Assembly (NCBI GenBank): GCA_013215385.1
Contig: JABSOY010000001.1
Location: forward strand, 62,001-126,000
Direction of reading: 5' to 3'
Source: Colwellia sp.
Lineage (GTDB): Bacteria > Pseudomonadota > Gammaproteobacteria > Enterobacterales > Alteromonadaceae
DNA: 64,000 nt
This document shows positions 28,314 through 37,744 of the stretch, one piece after another. The position numbers were made by a program, and so were the translations under genes. Positions within the stretch are counted from its first letter, which is position 1, and every line of letters begins with the position of its first letter. The notes under the pieces were generated by a model. It ran no database searches. It was not told where the DNA came from and saw only the letters and a list, made by a program, of their open reading frames with translations.

Positions 28314-29405
28314 ATGACCTCTATTATATTATATTGTCGCCCTGGCTTTGAAAAAGAGTGTGGCGCAGAAATTCAAGAAAAAGCTTCATGGAATGAAGTA
28401 TATGGCTATTTGCAGCTATCAAAAAATGAAGGCTTAGTTTATTTTCATTTGAACGATCCGAAAGACGGTGAAGTTTTGATGAAAATAATTCCTTTACGTC
28501 GTTTGATCTTTGCTCGCGATTGGTTTGTAACGCTAACTGAGAAAATTGAGCTACCCGACTATAATCGCGTTGAAGCGATTACTGAAGCATTAGGTAGTGA
28601 ATGGCAATATGCAGACTTACGCATGGAAATGCCAGATACCAACGATGGTAAGGAATTGTCTAAATTTTGTCGTAAACTCGCGGTACCATTACGTCAAGCT
28701 TTGCGTAAAAATAAAACATTGACCGAGAAAGGCAATAATGAAGGGGCTATTTTACATGGTTTATTTCTTAGTGGTAAAGAAGCTATTTTTGGCTTCTCGT
28801 TAGCTGAAAATAGTTCGCCACATGCGATGGGTATTCCAAGACTTAAATTTCCTAGTGCATCACCAAGTCGTTCAACATTAAAGTTAGACGAAGCCTTTTT
28901 ACACTTTATTCCTCGCGATGAATGGGATGAACGTTTAACTTCAGGTATGAACGCTGTAGATTTAGGGGCTTCCCCTGGTGGTTGGACATATCAATTGGTA
29001 CGTCGTGGCATGATGGTTACCTCGATTGATAATGGTCCGATGGCACAATCGTTAATGGATACCGGGCAAGTAAAACATCGCATGATGGATGGTTTTAAAT
29101 ATATTCCAATGAAACAAAATGTTCATTGGTTAGTCTGTGACATGATTGAAAAACCACAGCGGGTAGCGAAATTAATGGCAGAATGGTTATTGAATGGCTA
29201 TTGTAAAGAAGCAATTTTTAACTTGAAATTACCCATGAAAGGTCGTTACCAGCAAGTGACCAATGACTTACAATCCATCAAAGATGCTTTTAGTGAACAT
29301 AACGTAAAATATGAACTTTACGCTAAGCACTTATATTATGATCGTGAAGAAATTACGGTACATGCGCGATTACTATCGCCAATACCGGTAAAAGAAACTA
29401 AATAG
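28314..29405 (+). CDS. rlmM: 23S rRNA (cytidine-2498-2'-O)-methyltransferase RlmM
   Basis: RlmM methylates the 2'-O of C2498 in 23S rRNA using S-adenosylmethionine. It has an N-terminal THUMP region (about 1-190) and a Rossmann methyltransferase domain with AVDLGASPGGWTYQLVRRG, then WLVCDMIEKP and the catalytic lysine region NLKLPMKGRYQ. I start at ATG 28314 (MTSIILYCRPGFEKECG), which matches family N termini; the upstream TTG would add six residues and overlap ygdD. Confidence 0.95.
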   Translation: MTSIILYCRPGFEKECGAEIQEKASWNEVYGYLQLSKNEGLVYFHLNDPKDGEVLMKIIPLRRLIFARDWFVTLTEKIELPDYNRVEAITEALGSEWQYADLRMEMPDTNDGKELSKFCRKLAVPLRQALRKNKTLTEKGNNEGAILHGLFLSGKEAIFGFSLAENSSPHAMGIPRLKFPSASPSRSTLKLDEAFLHFIPRDEWDERLTSGMNAVDLGASPGGWTYQLVRRGMMVTSIDNGPMAQSLMDTGQVKHRMMDGFKYIPMKQNVHWLVCDMIEKPQRVAKLMAEWLLNGYCKEAIFNLKLPMKGRYQQVTNDLQSIKDAFSEHNVKYELYAKHLYYDREEITVHARLLSPIPVKETK

Positions 29406-29428
29406 AAATTTTTGACATTTTTTACTAT

Positions 29429-29457
29429 AAAAAACCGACATCATGTCGGTTTTTTTG
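29429..29457. terminator. Terminator between rlmM and the isocitrate dehydrogenase gene
   Basis: AAAACCGACA / TGTCGGTTTT with loop TCA, A-rich on one side and T-rich on the other, placed between convergent genes and able to serve both. Confidence 0.88.
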
Positions 29458-29482
29458 TACAGCTAAATTAAAATTAGTATGC

Positions 29483-30490
29483 TTATAAGCGTTCGAGTAC
29501 CGCGTCAGTAAAGTCTGTTGTACCGTGTGTGCCGCCTAAATCACGTGTGGTTCTGTCGCCACTGGCAATAACGTCGGTGATCGCATTTCTGATATTATTC
29601 GCTTTATCGGCCATGTCTAAATATTCTAACATTTGGATAGCCGCTAAAATAACAGAGGTTGGGTTAGCTAAGTTTTTACCAGCAATATCTGGAGCACTAC
29701 CATGTACAGCTTCAAAAATAGCACAATCGCCGCCAATATTAGCCCCTGGTGCCATGCCTAAGCCACCGACTAAACCAGCACATAGGTCGGATATAATATC
29801 GCCAAATAAGTTGGTGGTTACAATCACATCAAACTGCTCTGGATTCATGACTAACTGCATACAGCAGTTATCAACGATCATTTCAGTTGATTCAATTTGC
29901 GGATAACGAGCTGCTACTTCACGAGCGACTTTTAAAAATAAACCAGAAGTTGATTTTAAAATATTTGCCTTATGAACAACCGTTACTTTCTTACGACCTT
30001 CTTTTATCGCTGTTTCGTAAGCGAAAGTAACAATACGTTCAGCACCTGCACGTGTGATCAAACTTTTAGCTTCTGCCGTTTCGCCGTCTTCAGATAAAGT
30101 TTGCCCTAAACCTGAGTACATGCCTTCGGTATTTTCACGTACAGTAATAATGTTAATGTCTTCGTAGCGCGCCTTTGTCCCTTTAAACGATAAAACAGGG
30201 CGTACATTGGCGTAAAGTTGAAAGTGCTTACGTAAAGTTACATTGATGGAAGTAAAACCTTCGCCAATAGGGGTTGTGAGAGGACCTTTTAACGCTATTT
30301 TATTTTTTTTGATTAATGCTAATGTAGTTTCAGGGATCAAATCACCGTGCTTCTCTAATGCAGTAAGACCTGCATCTGCATATTCATAAGCAAAAGCACA
30401 ACCGGCTTTGTCTAGTATTTTAATCGTAGCATCGATAATGTCTGGACCAATACCGTCGCCAGGGATCACTGTTATGGTTTGTGTTGCCAT
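29483..30490 (-). CDS. Isocitrate dehydrogenase, NAD-dependent type
   Basis: A 335-residue beta-decarboxylating dehydrogenase that should convert isocitrate to 2-oxoglutarate in the TCA cycle. It has ITVIPGDGIGPDI at the N terminus, the substrate loop (residues about 80-95) ending in NVTLRKHFQLYANVRP, the ENTEGMYSG motif, and NLFGDIISDLCAGLVGGLGMAPGAN. The size and the short form without the NADP-type phosphorylation loop fit the NAD-linked, homoisocitrate/3-isopropylmalate-like branch. Isopropylmalate dehydrogenase is less likely because of the YANVRPV and ENTEGMYSG pattern. Confidence 0.88.
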   Translation of the reverse strand: MATQTITVIPGDGIGPDIIDATIKILDKAGCAFAYEYADAGLTALEKHGDLIPETTLALIKKNKIALKGPLTTPIGEGFTSINVTLRKHFQLYANVRPVLSFKGTKARYEDINIITVRENTEGMYSGLGQTLSEDGETAEAKSLITRAGAERIVTFAYETAIKEGRKKVTVVHKANILKSTSGLFLKVAREVAARYPQIESTEMIVDNCCMQLVMNPEQFDVIVTTNLFGDIISDLCAGLVGGLGMAPGANIGGDCAIFEAVHGSAPDIAGKNLANPTSVILAAIQMLEYLDMADKANNIRNAITDVIASGDRTTRDLGGTHGTTDFTDAVLERL

Positions 30491-30717
30491 TTTTTTACCT
30501 TAAAGAAGAATTTGTCGAGTTTAGGAAACGTGCGTATTTATAACACGCAGACACTCTGTAATCTACGATAAAACCTTTCATGTAACATACACAAAAGGCT
30601 TTAGATATAGGGCGTCATGCTCGTAGAGATTAGTATAGATGAACGATGGATAAAGCGTTATTAGACCTTTGTTTGATTTAATAGACCTTTTACTTTTTTT
30701 GTTCGAATGCTAAGAGC

Positions 30718-31095
30718 TTATAATTGCTGGAACTGCTGATAAGCTGTTTTACCAATAGCGATAAGTGAGCCGTTTTTAAATAAAAGTGCGGTACACTCAT
30801 CTTGTGTAGTAAAACCATCTGACTTTACATGCTGAGTACGATAGAACATCACTTGAAAGTTACTGTCATCAACTTTTTTTGCTTCAGTAATATCTGGACT
30901 GCCTAGCTCCTTTATTGCTTGGTCGAAATTAAATTCTTTGAGTGATAATTTTCCAATGTATTGGCGATTAAAAGATTCGCGATCGCCCCATGCCATATCA
31001 GCAGGACTGTCATCATAAAAGTTTACAACGAGAGTGACAAAAACACCATAAATGGCCAGCGCTATTAAAATACGAATGACAACTTTTTTATTCAT
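30718..31095 (-). CDS. DUF3192 family membrane-anchored protein
   Basis: A 125-residue protein with an N-terminal hydrophobic anchor (residues 6-25, VIRILIALAIYGVFVTLVV) and a DUF3192-type domain. The features shared with a paralogue in this window (at 37300) are NRQYIGKLSL, VMFYRTQHVKSDGFTTQDECTAL and LIAIG. No lipobox is present, so it is probably anchored by its N-terminal helix. Function unknown. Confidence 0.82.
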   Translation of the reverse strand: MNKKVVIRILIALAIYGVFVTLVVNFYDDSPADMAWGDRESFNRQYIGKLSLKEFNFDQAIKELGSPDITEAKKVDDSNFQVMFYRTQHVKSDGFTTQDECTALLFKNGSLIAIGKTAYQQFQQL

Positions 31096-31212
31096 TTATT
31101 AGTAATTCCATCATGTTACTTCCATGGAGCAATGCTCGCAGCTTGGAAACGAGCTTTTATTTTAGTAAATTTATAAAATTTAATACATATTTTATTTGGT
31201 GATATTGAAAGT

Positions 31213-32013
31213 TTATCTGGCAAGGCGTATATCTTTTAAATTAAAACCAAGAGGAATATCTTTTTTTAGCGTAAGTAGCTCACGGCTTAGCGTTATTTGT
31301 ACGTTATGTTCAGCGAGTTTATTTGCTAATGTCGCTTTAAGATCAGTTGCTTCAAGTATGCATTTTATTGAACCATATTTATTCAGTAATTGTGCAGCAG
31401 TAACTTGTCCAACACCTGTAACACCCGGTATTTTATTGGTATTGTCACCTGTCAATGTCCATAAATCCATAAGTTGTTGAGGTTTTACATTGAACTTACT
31501 TTGCACAAAGTTACTATCAAGATGGCGACGATTAAAATGATCGTAAACACGAATGCGAGGATTAAGTAACGAGAGAAAACCTTTATCGGTTGAAACAATG
31601 GTAACGCTTTGGTCTTTAAGTGCCATTTTTATTGCTAAGGTAGCGATAATATCGTCAGCTTCATCTTCTTCTGGAATTAATGAGTCAACTTGCCGTTGCA
31701 TGAACTCGTCTTGAATAGCAGGCAGGCTGGTGGCTAAGTGCTCAGCCATTTTTTTTCTACCTTTTTTATAATCAGGGTAGAGTTGGTAGCGCCAGCAAGG
31801 TTTTTCGCTGTCGAAGACAGCCAACGCATGTGTAGGTTGTAAGTGCTCAAGTATTTTAGTTAAGGCTTGTCCGCAAGCTTGCTGAGTATTAAACAGTACT
31901 TGTTTTTTCGTGTTTTCAGCAAGCTCGTTATTGAGTAAAAAAGGACGTTCTTGTACCGCGTATATTCTTCTGATCAAATTCAACGCATCAATTAATACTA
32001 GATGTGTGGACAT
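31213..32013 (-). CDS. xni: Flap endonuclease Xni
   Basis: Xni is a flap endonuclease related to the 5' nuclease domain of DNA polymerase I, with 266 residues. It starts HLVLIDALNLIRRIYAV; the metal-binding acidic residues lie in VFDSEKPCWR and PEEDEADDIIATLA and STDKGFLSLL, and the helix-hairpin-helix is in LTGDNTNKIPGVTGVGQVTA. It is downstream of ppnN with nine bases between, so probably co-transcribed. Confidence 0.95.
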   Translation of the reverse strand: MSTHLVLIDALNLIRRIYAVQERPFLLNNELAENTKKQVLFNTQQACGQALTKILEHLQPTHALAVFDSEKPCWRYQLYPDYKKGRKKMAEHLATSLPAIQDEFMQRQVDSLIPEEDEADDIIATLAIKMALKDQSVTIVSTDKGFLSLLNPRIRVYDHFNRRHLDSNFVQSKFNVKPQQLMDLWTLTGDNTNKIPGVTGVGQVTAAQLLNKYGSIKCILEATDLKATLANKLAEHNVQITLSRELLTLKKDIPLGFNLKDIRLAR

Positions 32014-32022
32014 TCATTACCC

Positions 32023-33363
32023 TTAAATTACTTTGTAGCATGGTACATATTTACTGCCTGGTAGCTTCATACGCTGTTGTTCGACAAACGATGCAAGTAA
32101 ATTATCCATTAGTTTCATTATTTTTTTATCACCAGAAATCTTGAAAGGGCCATGTTTTCGTATAGCCTTGATACCTTGCGATTTTACATTACCCGCTACT
32201 ATAGCAGAAAAAATTCGTCGCAAGTTAGCCGCGAGTGTTGCTGTGTCTAAATCATAATTAATGGGTAAGTTTGCAATGCTCTCATGGGTAGGTTCAAAAG
32301 GCTGTTGAAAATCAGCTTCAATCGTTAATGACCAATTAAAGTGATATGCATCACCCGTCTTTTTACGGTATGTCAGTACATCATCTAAAGCACTACGCAT
32401 AGTTTTTGCTACGGCAATAGGATCGTCAACAATTATTTGATAAAGGCGCTGAGCTTTTTCACCCAAGGTAGCACCAATAAAACGGTCAATTTGAATGAAG
32501 TATTCCGCACTTTCCTTGGGACCCGTTAGAATAATGGGAAGTTTTTGTGCTTGGTTTTTAGTGTTCAGCATTATACCTAAAATATAAAGTAATTCTTCCG
32601 CCGTCCCTGCACCGCCAGGGAAAATAATTATACCATGAGACATACGCACAAAAGCTTCCAAGCGTTTTTCAATATCTGGCATTATTACTAATTCATTAAC
32701 AATAGGGTTTGGCGGTTCAGCGGCTATAATACTGGGTTCAGTAAGACCAATATAACGACCGTCTTTATTGCGCTGCTTAGCGTGAGCAATAGTTGCACCT
32801 TTCATCGGGCCTTTCATAGCACCGGGTCCACAGCCAGTACAGATATTAAAGCCGCGTAAACCTAGCTGATAGCCAACATTCTTAGTATATTTATACTCAT
32901 TATCGTTGATAGAATGCCCACCCCAGCAGGTCACTAAATTGGGATCACTTTCTGGAATAATAACATTCGCATTTCGTAAAATATCGAAAGTTAAATCGGT
33001 AATTTGTTGAGTATGTTCAATGTCAGCTTGGTAGCGGTTGTGGGTAAATAATATATCGCGTAATACTGCTGATAGTAATTCTTGAATGCCTTTAATTATT
33101 TTTCCATCAACAAAAGCATCGGTGGGCGGATAGGTTAATGATAATTTTACCCCGCGCTCTCGTCGGAGTACTTGTATTTGAAAGTCTTGAAATTTTTGAT
33201 ATATTGCTTCGGCGTCATCGGTATGGCTACCCGCATTTAATACCGCGAGAGAGCAATTACGATAAAGTTGATAAATTTTACTCGTAGAAGATTGCTGAAG
33301 TTGTTCTATTTCGGCTTGGGACAGCAGGTTCATATTGCCAACAGGATTTATTTGCGTTTGCAT
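32023..33363 (-). CDS. ppnN: Nucleotide 5'-monophosphate nucleosidase PpnN
   Basis: PpnN (YgdH) hydrolyses nucleoside monophosphates to base plus ribose 5-phosphate and is a (p)ppGpp target in E. coli. The 446-residue protein has a conserved N-terminal domain ([14 protein letters not shown]), a LOG-type catalytic domain with [17 protein letters not shown] and PGGAGTAEE, and a C-terminal domain. xni follows nine bases downstream; in E. coli the ppnN and xni genes are also neighbours. The diguanylate cyclase upstream on the same strand is separated by 125 bases. Confidence 0.96.
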   Translation of the reverse strand: MQTQINPVGNMNLLSQAEIEQLQQSSTSKIYQLYRNCSLAVLNAGSHTDDAEAIYQKFQDFQIQVLRRERGVKLSLTYPPTDAFVDGKIIKGIQELLSAVLRDILFTHNRYQADIEHTQQITDLTFDILRNANVIIPESDPNLVTCWGGHSINDNEYKYTKNVGYQLGLRGFNICTGCGPGAMKGPMKGATIAHAKQRNKDGRYIGLTEPSIIAAEPPNPIVNELVIMPDIEKRLEAFVRMSHGIIIFPGGAGTAEELLYILGIMLNTKNQAQKLPIILTGPKESAEYFIQIDRFIGATLGEKAQRLYQIIVDDPIAVAKTMRSALDDVLTYRKKTGDAYHFNWSLTIEADFQQPFEPTHESIANLPINYDLDTATLAANLRRIFSAIVAGNVKSQGIKAIRKHGPFKISGDKKIMKLMDNLLASFVEQQRMKLPGSKYVPCYKVI

Positions 33364-33488
33364 GGTTGAACTCCTTTCACGAAAATTTATAACAAGGACT
33401 TGAAGTGAACTAAGGTAATTAAAAATAATGTAAGGTTAGTTCACTTTGATAAACTTTGCGGCGGTGATGCGCTATAAATAAATAGGTA

Positions 33489-35084
33489 TTATAAATACAC
33501 GACCGTATTCTTTCCTTTCTCTTTGGCTTGATAAAGAGCGCCATCAGCACGTTCGAAGGCCATGTGAACATTATCATTCTGCTGCACATGACTCGCGCCA
33601 ATAGATAAGGTGATGGTAACTTTATTATTTTTAAATTTAAAAGGCAGTTTAGCGACCTGTAGCCTCAGAATATTTAACTTTTTTTCCAATGCTTTTGGAC
33701 TAATGCCGGAGAAAACTAAGACAAATTCTTCTCCGCCATATCGAGCTATAAATGCATCATTAGCAACATGTTTTTTGAGCGTACTAGATATAACTTGTAA
33801 GGTTTTATCGCCAGCAGTATGACCATAAGTATCATTAATACGTTTAAAGTCATCGAGATCCATCACAACAATGGCTAATTCAAACTTACTATTATGAAAA
33901 CGCACAATTTCTCTGGCAAAATATTCATCAAATGCTGCTCGATTATTCAGTTTAGTTAGTGCATCTTGTAAGCTTCTTGCCTGCTGTTCTTTAATACGTT
34001 TTTCAAAGCTACGACTTTGTTTCTCGAGTAAATTTACCTTATTGCTCATCGCTGATAATTGGCTTTCTAATACTTGTTGTTGCCTATGCTCAAATGTTGT
34101 TTTCTTTTCTAACGTACCGGCAATTAATTGCAATTTTTCATTTATATCAACTTTAATATCTGCTAATGAAGTGGCTTTATCCAAACCTGCAGCCATATCC
34201 ACAATTTGTTTTTGTAGTTGCTCGTTAAGTAAATCGTGTTGAGACTTTGACTTGTTGCAACTTGAAACCGTTGACTTAACAGCGGATTGAACTGTCGTTA
34301 GCGTATCGCTTAAGGTTGATAAAAAAACTTTTGCCGTATTACGCTCATCTTCTAAGTCTTCAATAATGACATCAAAAACCTTAAGGAAACTATTCAATAA
34401 GGTGTTGTTTGACATGTCATCATCAAGTTGTGACTTAATTATTGATATATCTTTTCTATGCTTATCTGAAACGACGATACTGGTAAGGATCGCTTCAAAA
34501 CGTTCAATATACTCACTGTCAGCTGATTGAACTTTGTACTGCTCTGTACTTTGTGGTAATGAATTAAGTAACCCACCTGCAGGCATTGCTTCTTTTGCTT
34601 TTACCGATAATGCTGAATCGTAGAACTCTAATAATGTACTCAATAAAGGTACATATTGAACAATAGCGTCTTGAGGGTCTTTAGATTCTGTAATTAACGC
34701 GCGTAATTTACGACGTAAATCTGCAGGTAAACCGTTTGTTTTTTGTAGAGCCAGACCTGCAATGTGAAAGCGGTCGTGTAATTTATTGATGTTTAGTTCA
34801 TTTTTTAGTGACTGCTTTTGTAACAAAAGCGCAGTCGATTCTATTTGTATTTGAATATCTGCAAGTGGGGCCGATTTTTTCAGCAGAGCACGTAAATTGG
34901 CAAGTTTATTATCCAGCGTTATGTCCATGCCTTTGCAAACAAGTGACAACTTCTCAATAAATTTAATTAATAAAGAGGATTGGGACTTTAAATCAGTTTC
35001 CAAATCGGCACGAGAGCTAATGGCGAGATCGAGTTTTTTCTTCAGTAATATGATTTCTTTGTCTGCAACTGAGTTATTGCTCAT
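33489..35084 (-). CDS. Diguanylate cyclase with long coiled-coil N terminus
   Basis: A 531-residue GGDEF protein predicted to make c-di-GMP. Residues 1-360 are largely helical: heptad-like, Leu/Lys/Gln/Ser-rich, with no membrane segment, so it is cytoplasmic. The GGDEF domain (about 365-530) is intact: DALTKLNNRAAFDEYF, DLDDFKRINDTYGHTAGD and the active site YGGEEF. The inhibitory I-site RxxD that normally sits five residues before GGEEF is missing (the positions read VAND), so product feedback may be absent. It sits between queF and ppnN. Confidence 0.93.
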   Translation of the reverse strand: MSNNSVADKEIILLKKKLDLAISSRADLETDLKSQSSLLIKFIEKLSLVCKGMDITLDNKLANLRALLKKSAPLADIQIQIESTALLLQKQSLKNELNINKLHDRFHIAGLALQKTNGLPADLRRKLRALITESKDPQDAIVQYVPLLSTLLEFYDSALSVKAKEAMPAGGLLNSLPQSTEQYKVQSADSEYIERFEAILTSIVVSDKHRKDISIIKSQLDDDMSNNTLLNSFLKVFDVIIEDLEDERNTAKVFLSTLSDTLTTVQSAVKSTVSSCNKSKSQHDLLNEQLQKQIVDMAAGLDKATSLADIKVDINEKLQLIAGTLEKKTTFEHRQQQVLESQLSAMSNKVNLLEKQSRSFEKRIKEQQARSLQDALTKLNNRAAFDEYFAREIVRFHNSKFELAIVVMDLDDFKRINDTYGHTAGDKTLQVISSTLKKHVANDAFIARYGGEEFVLVFSGISPKALEKKLNILRLQVAKLPFKFKNNKVTITLSIGASHVQQNDNVHMAFERADGALYQAKEKGKNTVVYL

Positions 35085-35285
35085 AAAAAACAGTCTTCCG
35101 TAAATAACGCTATAGGTTAAGTAATATGTTTGTTTTTATCTCAAAAACAAATGAACAAAAATTGTTATCTAATCTTTAAATGATATTATTTAATAGTAAA
35201 CCTAAGATCAATAAAAGTCAGTATCAATAATGATTTATAATTCATTTAAGACAATAAAATTCGTCTTAAAGTGGTGTAATCTTTC

Positions 35286-36158
35286 TTATTGTCGAAGTGT
35301 TCGACCAACGGGAGCCTCTCTATTGATATTAGAGCGATAAGGATTAATGTCTAAACCGCCTCTGCGAGTATAGCGAGCAAAAACAGTAAGTTCATCAATT
35401 TGGCAATATTTATTTAAATCACAAAATATTCGCTCAACACATTGCTCATGAAACTCATTGTGTTGACGAAATGAAATAAGGTAAGCCAAAAGAGATTTAT
35501 GTAAAATTTCTTTACCACTGTATTGAATATAGATGCTTGCCCAGTCAGGTTGGTTAGTAATCAAGCAATTGGATTTCAATAAATGACTGACCAAGATTTC
35601 ATTAACCACAGTTTTACGCGCTAAAGTATTATTGTCCGTGCTAAACAGTAGTTCAGGTGCAAGTTGGTAGGTGTTTACTTCAATATCTATTTCATCAATA
35701 CAAGTCTGTTTACCTGAAAAAAATTGATGGTTAATATTAAGTGCAGGGCAGTCGTCAACAGGAAATAATTTAACTGAAGCTATACTGCCACAGGTCGTTG
35801 ATAAATCTTTTTCCATGCATAGTGTTACATCTTCCCATGATGAAAATTTTGATTGATTAAAGCTATTTAAATATAATTTAAATGACTTTGACTCAACAAT
35901 ATTTTCACTGTGACAAGAAAAACGAAACTCAGCAACGGCAACGACAGGTTTCCCTTTGTTATTTAGCCAAGACAATTCATAACCATACCAAACATCCTCA
36001 CCATCAAATGGTAAGTTTTCATCAGAAATGTTTAAACCGTCTCTGTTTAAACTTCGTGGTACCGCTTGCAGTAATTCTGGGTTATATTCACTGCAATAAC
36101 GAGTGGCTTTGCCTAGCGTCAATTTTTCTAATGCTTCGGCGTTTTTATAATTGGTCAT
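35286..36158 (-). CDS. queF: NADPH-dependent 7-cyano-7-deazaguanine reductase, type II
   Basis: QueF reduces preQ0 to preQ1, a late step in queuosine tRNA modification. The 290-residue length and the two-part T-fold (YNPELLQAVPRSLNR first half) are the bifunctional type II form. The preQ0/NADPH signature ESKSFKLYLNSFN is present, and the catalytic Cys-Asp pair is in SNCLITNQPDWAS. It is divergent from syd, with 63 bases between. ppnN, queF and syd cluster in E. coli too. Confidence 0.97.
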   Translation of the reverse strand: MTNYKNAEALEKLTLGKATRYCSEYNPELLQAVPRSLNRDGLNISDENLPFDGEDVWYGYELSWLNNKGKPVVAVAEFRFSCHSENIVESKSFKLYLNSFNQSKFSSWEDVTLCMEKDLSTTCGSIASVKLFPVDDCPALNINHQFFSGKQTCIDEIDIEVNTYQLAPELLFSTDNNTLARKTVVNEILVSHLLKSNCLITNQPDWASIYIQYSGKEILHKSLLAYLISFRQHNEFHEQCVERIFCDLNKYCQIDELTVFARYTRRGGLDINPYRSNINREAPVGRTLRQ

Positions 36159-36221
36159 AAAAAGGGCTGATTACTTATTTGTTGGCTACTTATAACCTAT
36201 TTTAAAGGATCTTCTTACCAG

Positions 36222-36782
36222 ATGAAATCGTCACCTTGCCAGTTAACGCAATCTTTATTGTTATTTTCTCAAAATTACCTCATAGAATACCAAGAACGTT
36301 ATCAGCATTTACCCATAATTGAAAAAGATGAGCAATGGCCATCACCTTGCTTAGTTAATGATCACGATGAAAAACATCAACATTGGCAGCCGTGTAACGC
36401 GAATGATAACTTAACTTTTGACAATGTTGAACAAGCGCTCGAACTTACTATTCATGACGACTTTAAAACATATTTCACGACACTGTATAGTGATACGTTA
36501 GATGCTAGCTGTGATGAAGGTGATTTATCTTTGCTCTTTACTTGGAGCGAAAATGATTTTAAACGTTTACAAGAGAATGTGATTGGTCATATTTTAATGA
36601 AACAGAAGTTAAAACAACCTGTAACATTATTTTTCGCGCTAACAGATGATGAAAATATAATCTTAACTTTAGACAATGACAGCGGTGAGGTTTGGGTGGA
36701 AAAGGTTGGTAAAAAAGCACATAAAAAAGTTGCTAGTTCTTTAAATGACTTTATTAACTCTCTCGTACCTAGAGTACCTTAA
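36222..36782 (+). CDS. syd: SecY-interacting protein Syd
   Basis: Syd is a small acidic, peripheral membrane-associated protein that binds SecY in E. coli and helps monitor translocon integrity. The 186-residue protein has the family pattern LTQSLLLFSQNYLIEYQ, WPSPCLV, the acidic groove around residues 95-140 and LDNDSGEVWVEKVG. In E. coli, csrB lies directly beside syd; here the csrB-like RNAs are about 4.7 kb further on. Confidence 0.96.
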   Translation: MKSSPCQLTQSLLLFSQNYLIEYQERYQHLPIIEKDEQWPSPCLVNDHDEKHQHWQPCNANDNLTFDNVEQALELTIHDDFKTYFTTLYSDTLDASCDEGDLSLLFTWSENDFKRLQENVIGHILMKQKLKQPVTLFFALTDDENIILTLDNDSGEVWVEKVGKKAHKKVASSLNDFINSLVPRVP

Positions 36783-36786
36783 CTCG

Positions 36787-37113
36787 CTATCTTTTTTTAG
36801 TATTAACTAACAAAGATTTTAATTGGGCGATCTCAATTTTAAGGGGCTGTATTGCACGCTCTACGGCTAGGTCGATAGCTTTTTCTACTTCTTGATCAAG
36901 CGTTATAGTTTTCCTTTCTGGTAAAATACTATTTGGCTCTGATTTGTTAAGTATCGTTAACTCGGGATGATGAGTCCAAGCTTTTAATGTCGTAATAATC
37001 GTTGGCAAGGGTACTGCTTTTGTTAACTTGGTTTTAATGAGTGCTACCGTAGGTTGTTTACCTTGGTTCGCGAGTTGATTAGCGATGATTGTTATTTCGT
37101 CAGTAATAGTCAT
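36787..37113 (-). CDS. Hypothetical protein with KfrA-like N-terminal helices
   Basis: A protein of about 108 residues. The N-terminal part (ITIIANQLANQGKQPTVALIKTKLTKAVPLPTIITTLKAW) looks like the winged helix at the start of plasmid KfrA-type proteins: two helices around a GKQPT turn. The C-terminal part (residues 65-105) is a possible amphipathic helix. I start at ATG 37113 (MTITDEIT); an in-frame ATG three codons upstream is equally possible. Likely DNA-binding by resemblance only. It converges on syd with four bases between. Confidence 0.7.
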   Translation of the reverse strand: MTITDEITIIANQLANQGKQPTVALIKTKLTKAVPLPTIITTLKAWTHHPELTILNKSEPNSILPERKTITLDQEVEKAIDLAVERAIQPLKIEIAQLKSLLVNTKKR

Positions 37114-37299
37114 AAAGTACATTTGATTGTTAAAGTTGCGATATTTTAGCGAATTTAACACCTTTTGTCTTGCGTTTATTTTAACTTTACTAATGATTAG
37201 TAATAATATCAATTAGTTATAAAGTTGGTTTATAGTTTGCTTTAACCATTGTAGCTTTTATCATTAGGTCTAAGCACTATAAAAACGCAAGGGAAACAC

Positions 37300-37683
37300 A
37301 TGAAAAAAACAATAATCGCATTACTCGTTGCCGCGCCTTTAACTTTTTCTTTAACTGGCTGTGTTATTGCTGTAGGAGGTGGTGATGAAGGGCACTCAAT
37401 GTCAACATCGTTTGGCGATCGTGAATATGACAATCGTAAAAAAATTGCTAAAGTTCAATTGAACTCTATTTATAATGATGTCTATCATAAACTAGGTATG
37501 GCTGACTTTAACGAAAAATATCAATTAGATGGCAAAGAAGTCAAGGTGCTTTTCTATCGTACACATCGCTTACACAAAGATGACTTAACGACTAAAGATG
37601 AATGTACTTATTTACATTTTGTTGATGATATTTTAATTGAAACAGGAGATGGCGCAGATTACCAGCGCAATGTTTCTAAATAA
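37300..37683 (+). CDS. DUF3192 family lipoprotein
   Basis: A 127-residue lipoprotein. The signal peptide ends in the lipobox LTGC (Cys near residue 21), followed by VIAVGGGDEG. The DUF3192-type domain reads NRKKIAKVQLNSIYNDVYHKLG, VKVLFYRTHRLHKDDLTTKDECTYLHF. It is a paralogue of the membrane-anchored gene at 30718, but this copy carries a lipid anchor. Function unknown. Confidence 0.85.
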   Translation: MKKTIIALLVAAPLTFSLTGCVIAVGGGDEGHSMSTSFGDREYDNRKKIAKVQLNSIYNDVYHKLGMADFNEKYQLDGKEVKVLFYRTHRLHKDDLTTKDECTYLHFVDDILIETGDGADYQRNVSK

Positions 37684-37710
37684 TAACGACTTATTTACTA
37701 TCAACAATAT

Positions 37711-37744
37711 AAAAGGTAATCGTTGTAATTACCTTTTATTTTTT
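37711..37744 (+). terminator. Terminator of the DUF3192 lipoprotein gene
   Basis: AAAAGGTAAT / ATTACCTTTT is a 10-base-pair stem with loop CGTTGTA followed by ATTTTTT. It overlaps the end of the convergent GGDEF-EAL gene. Confidence 0.65.
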
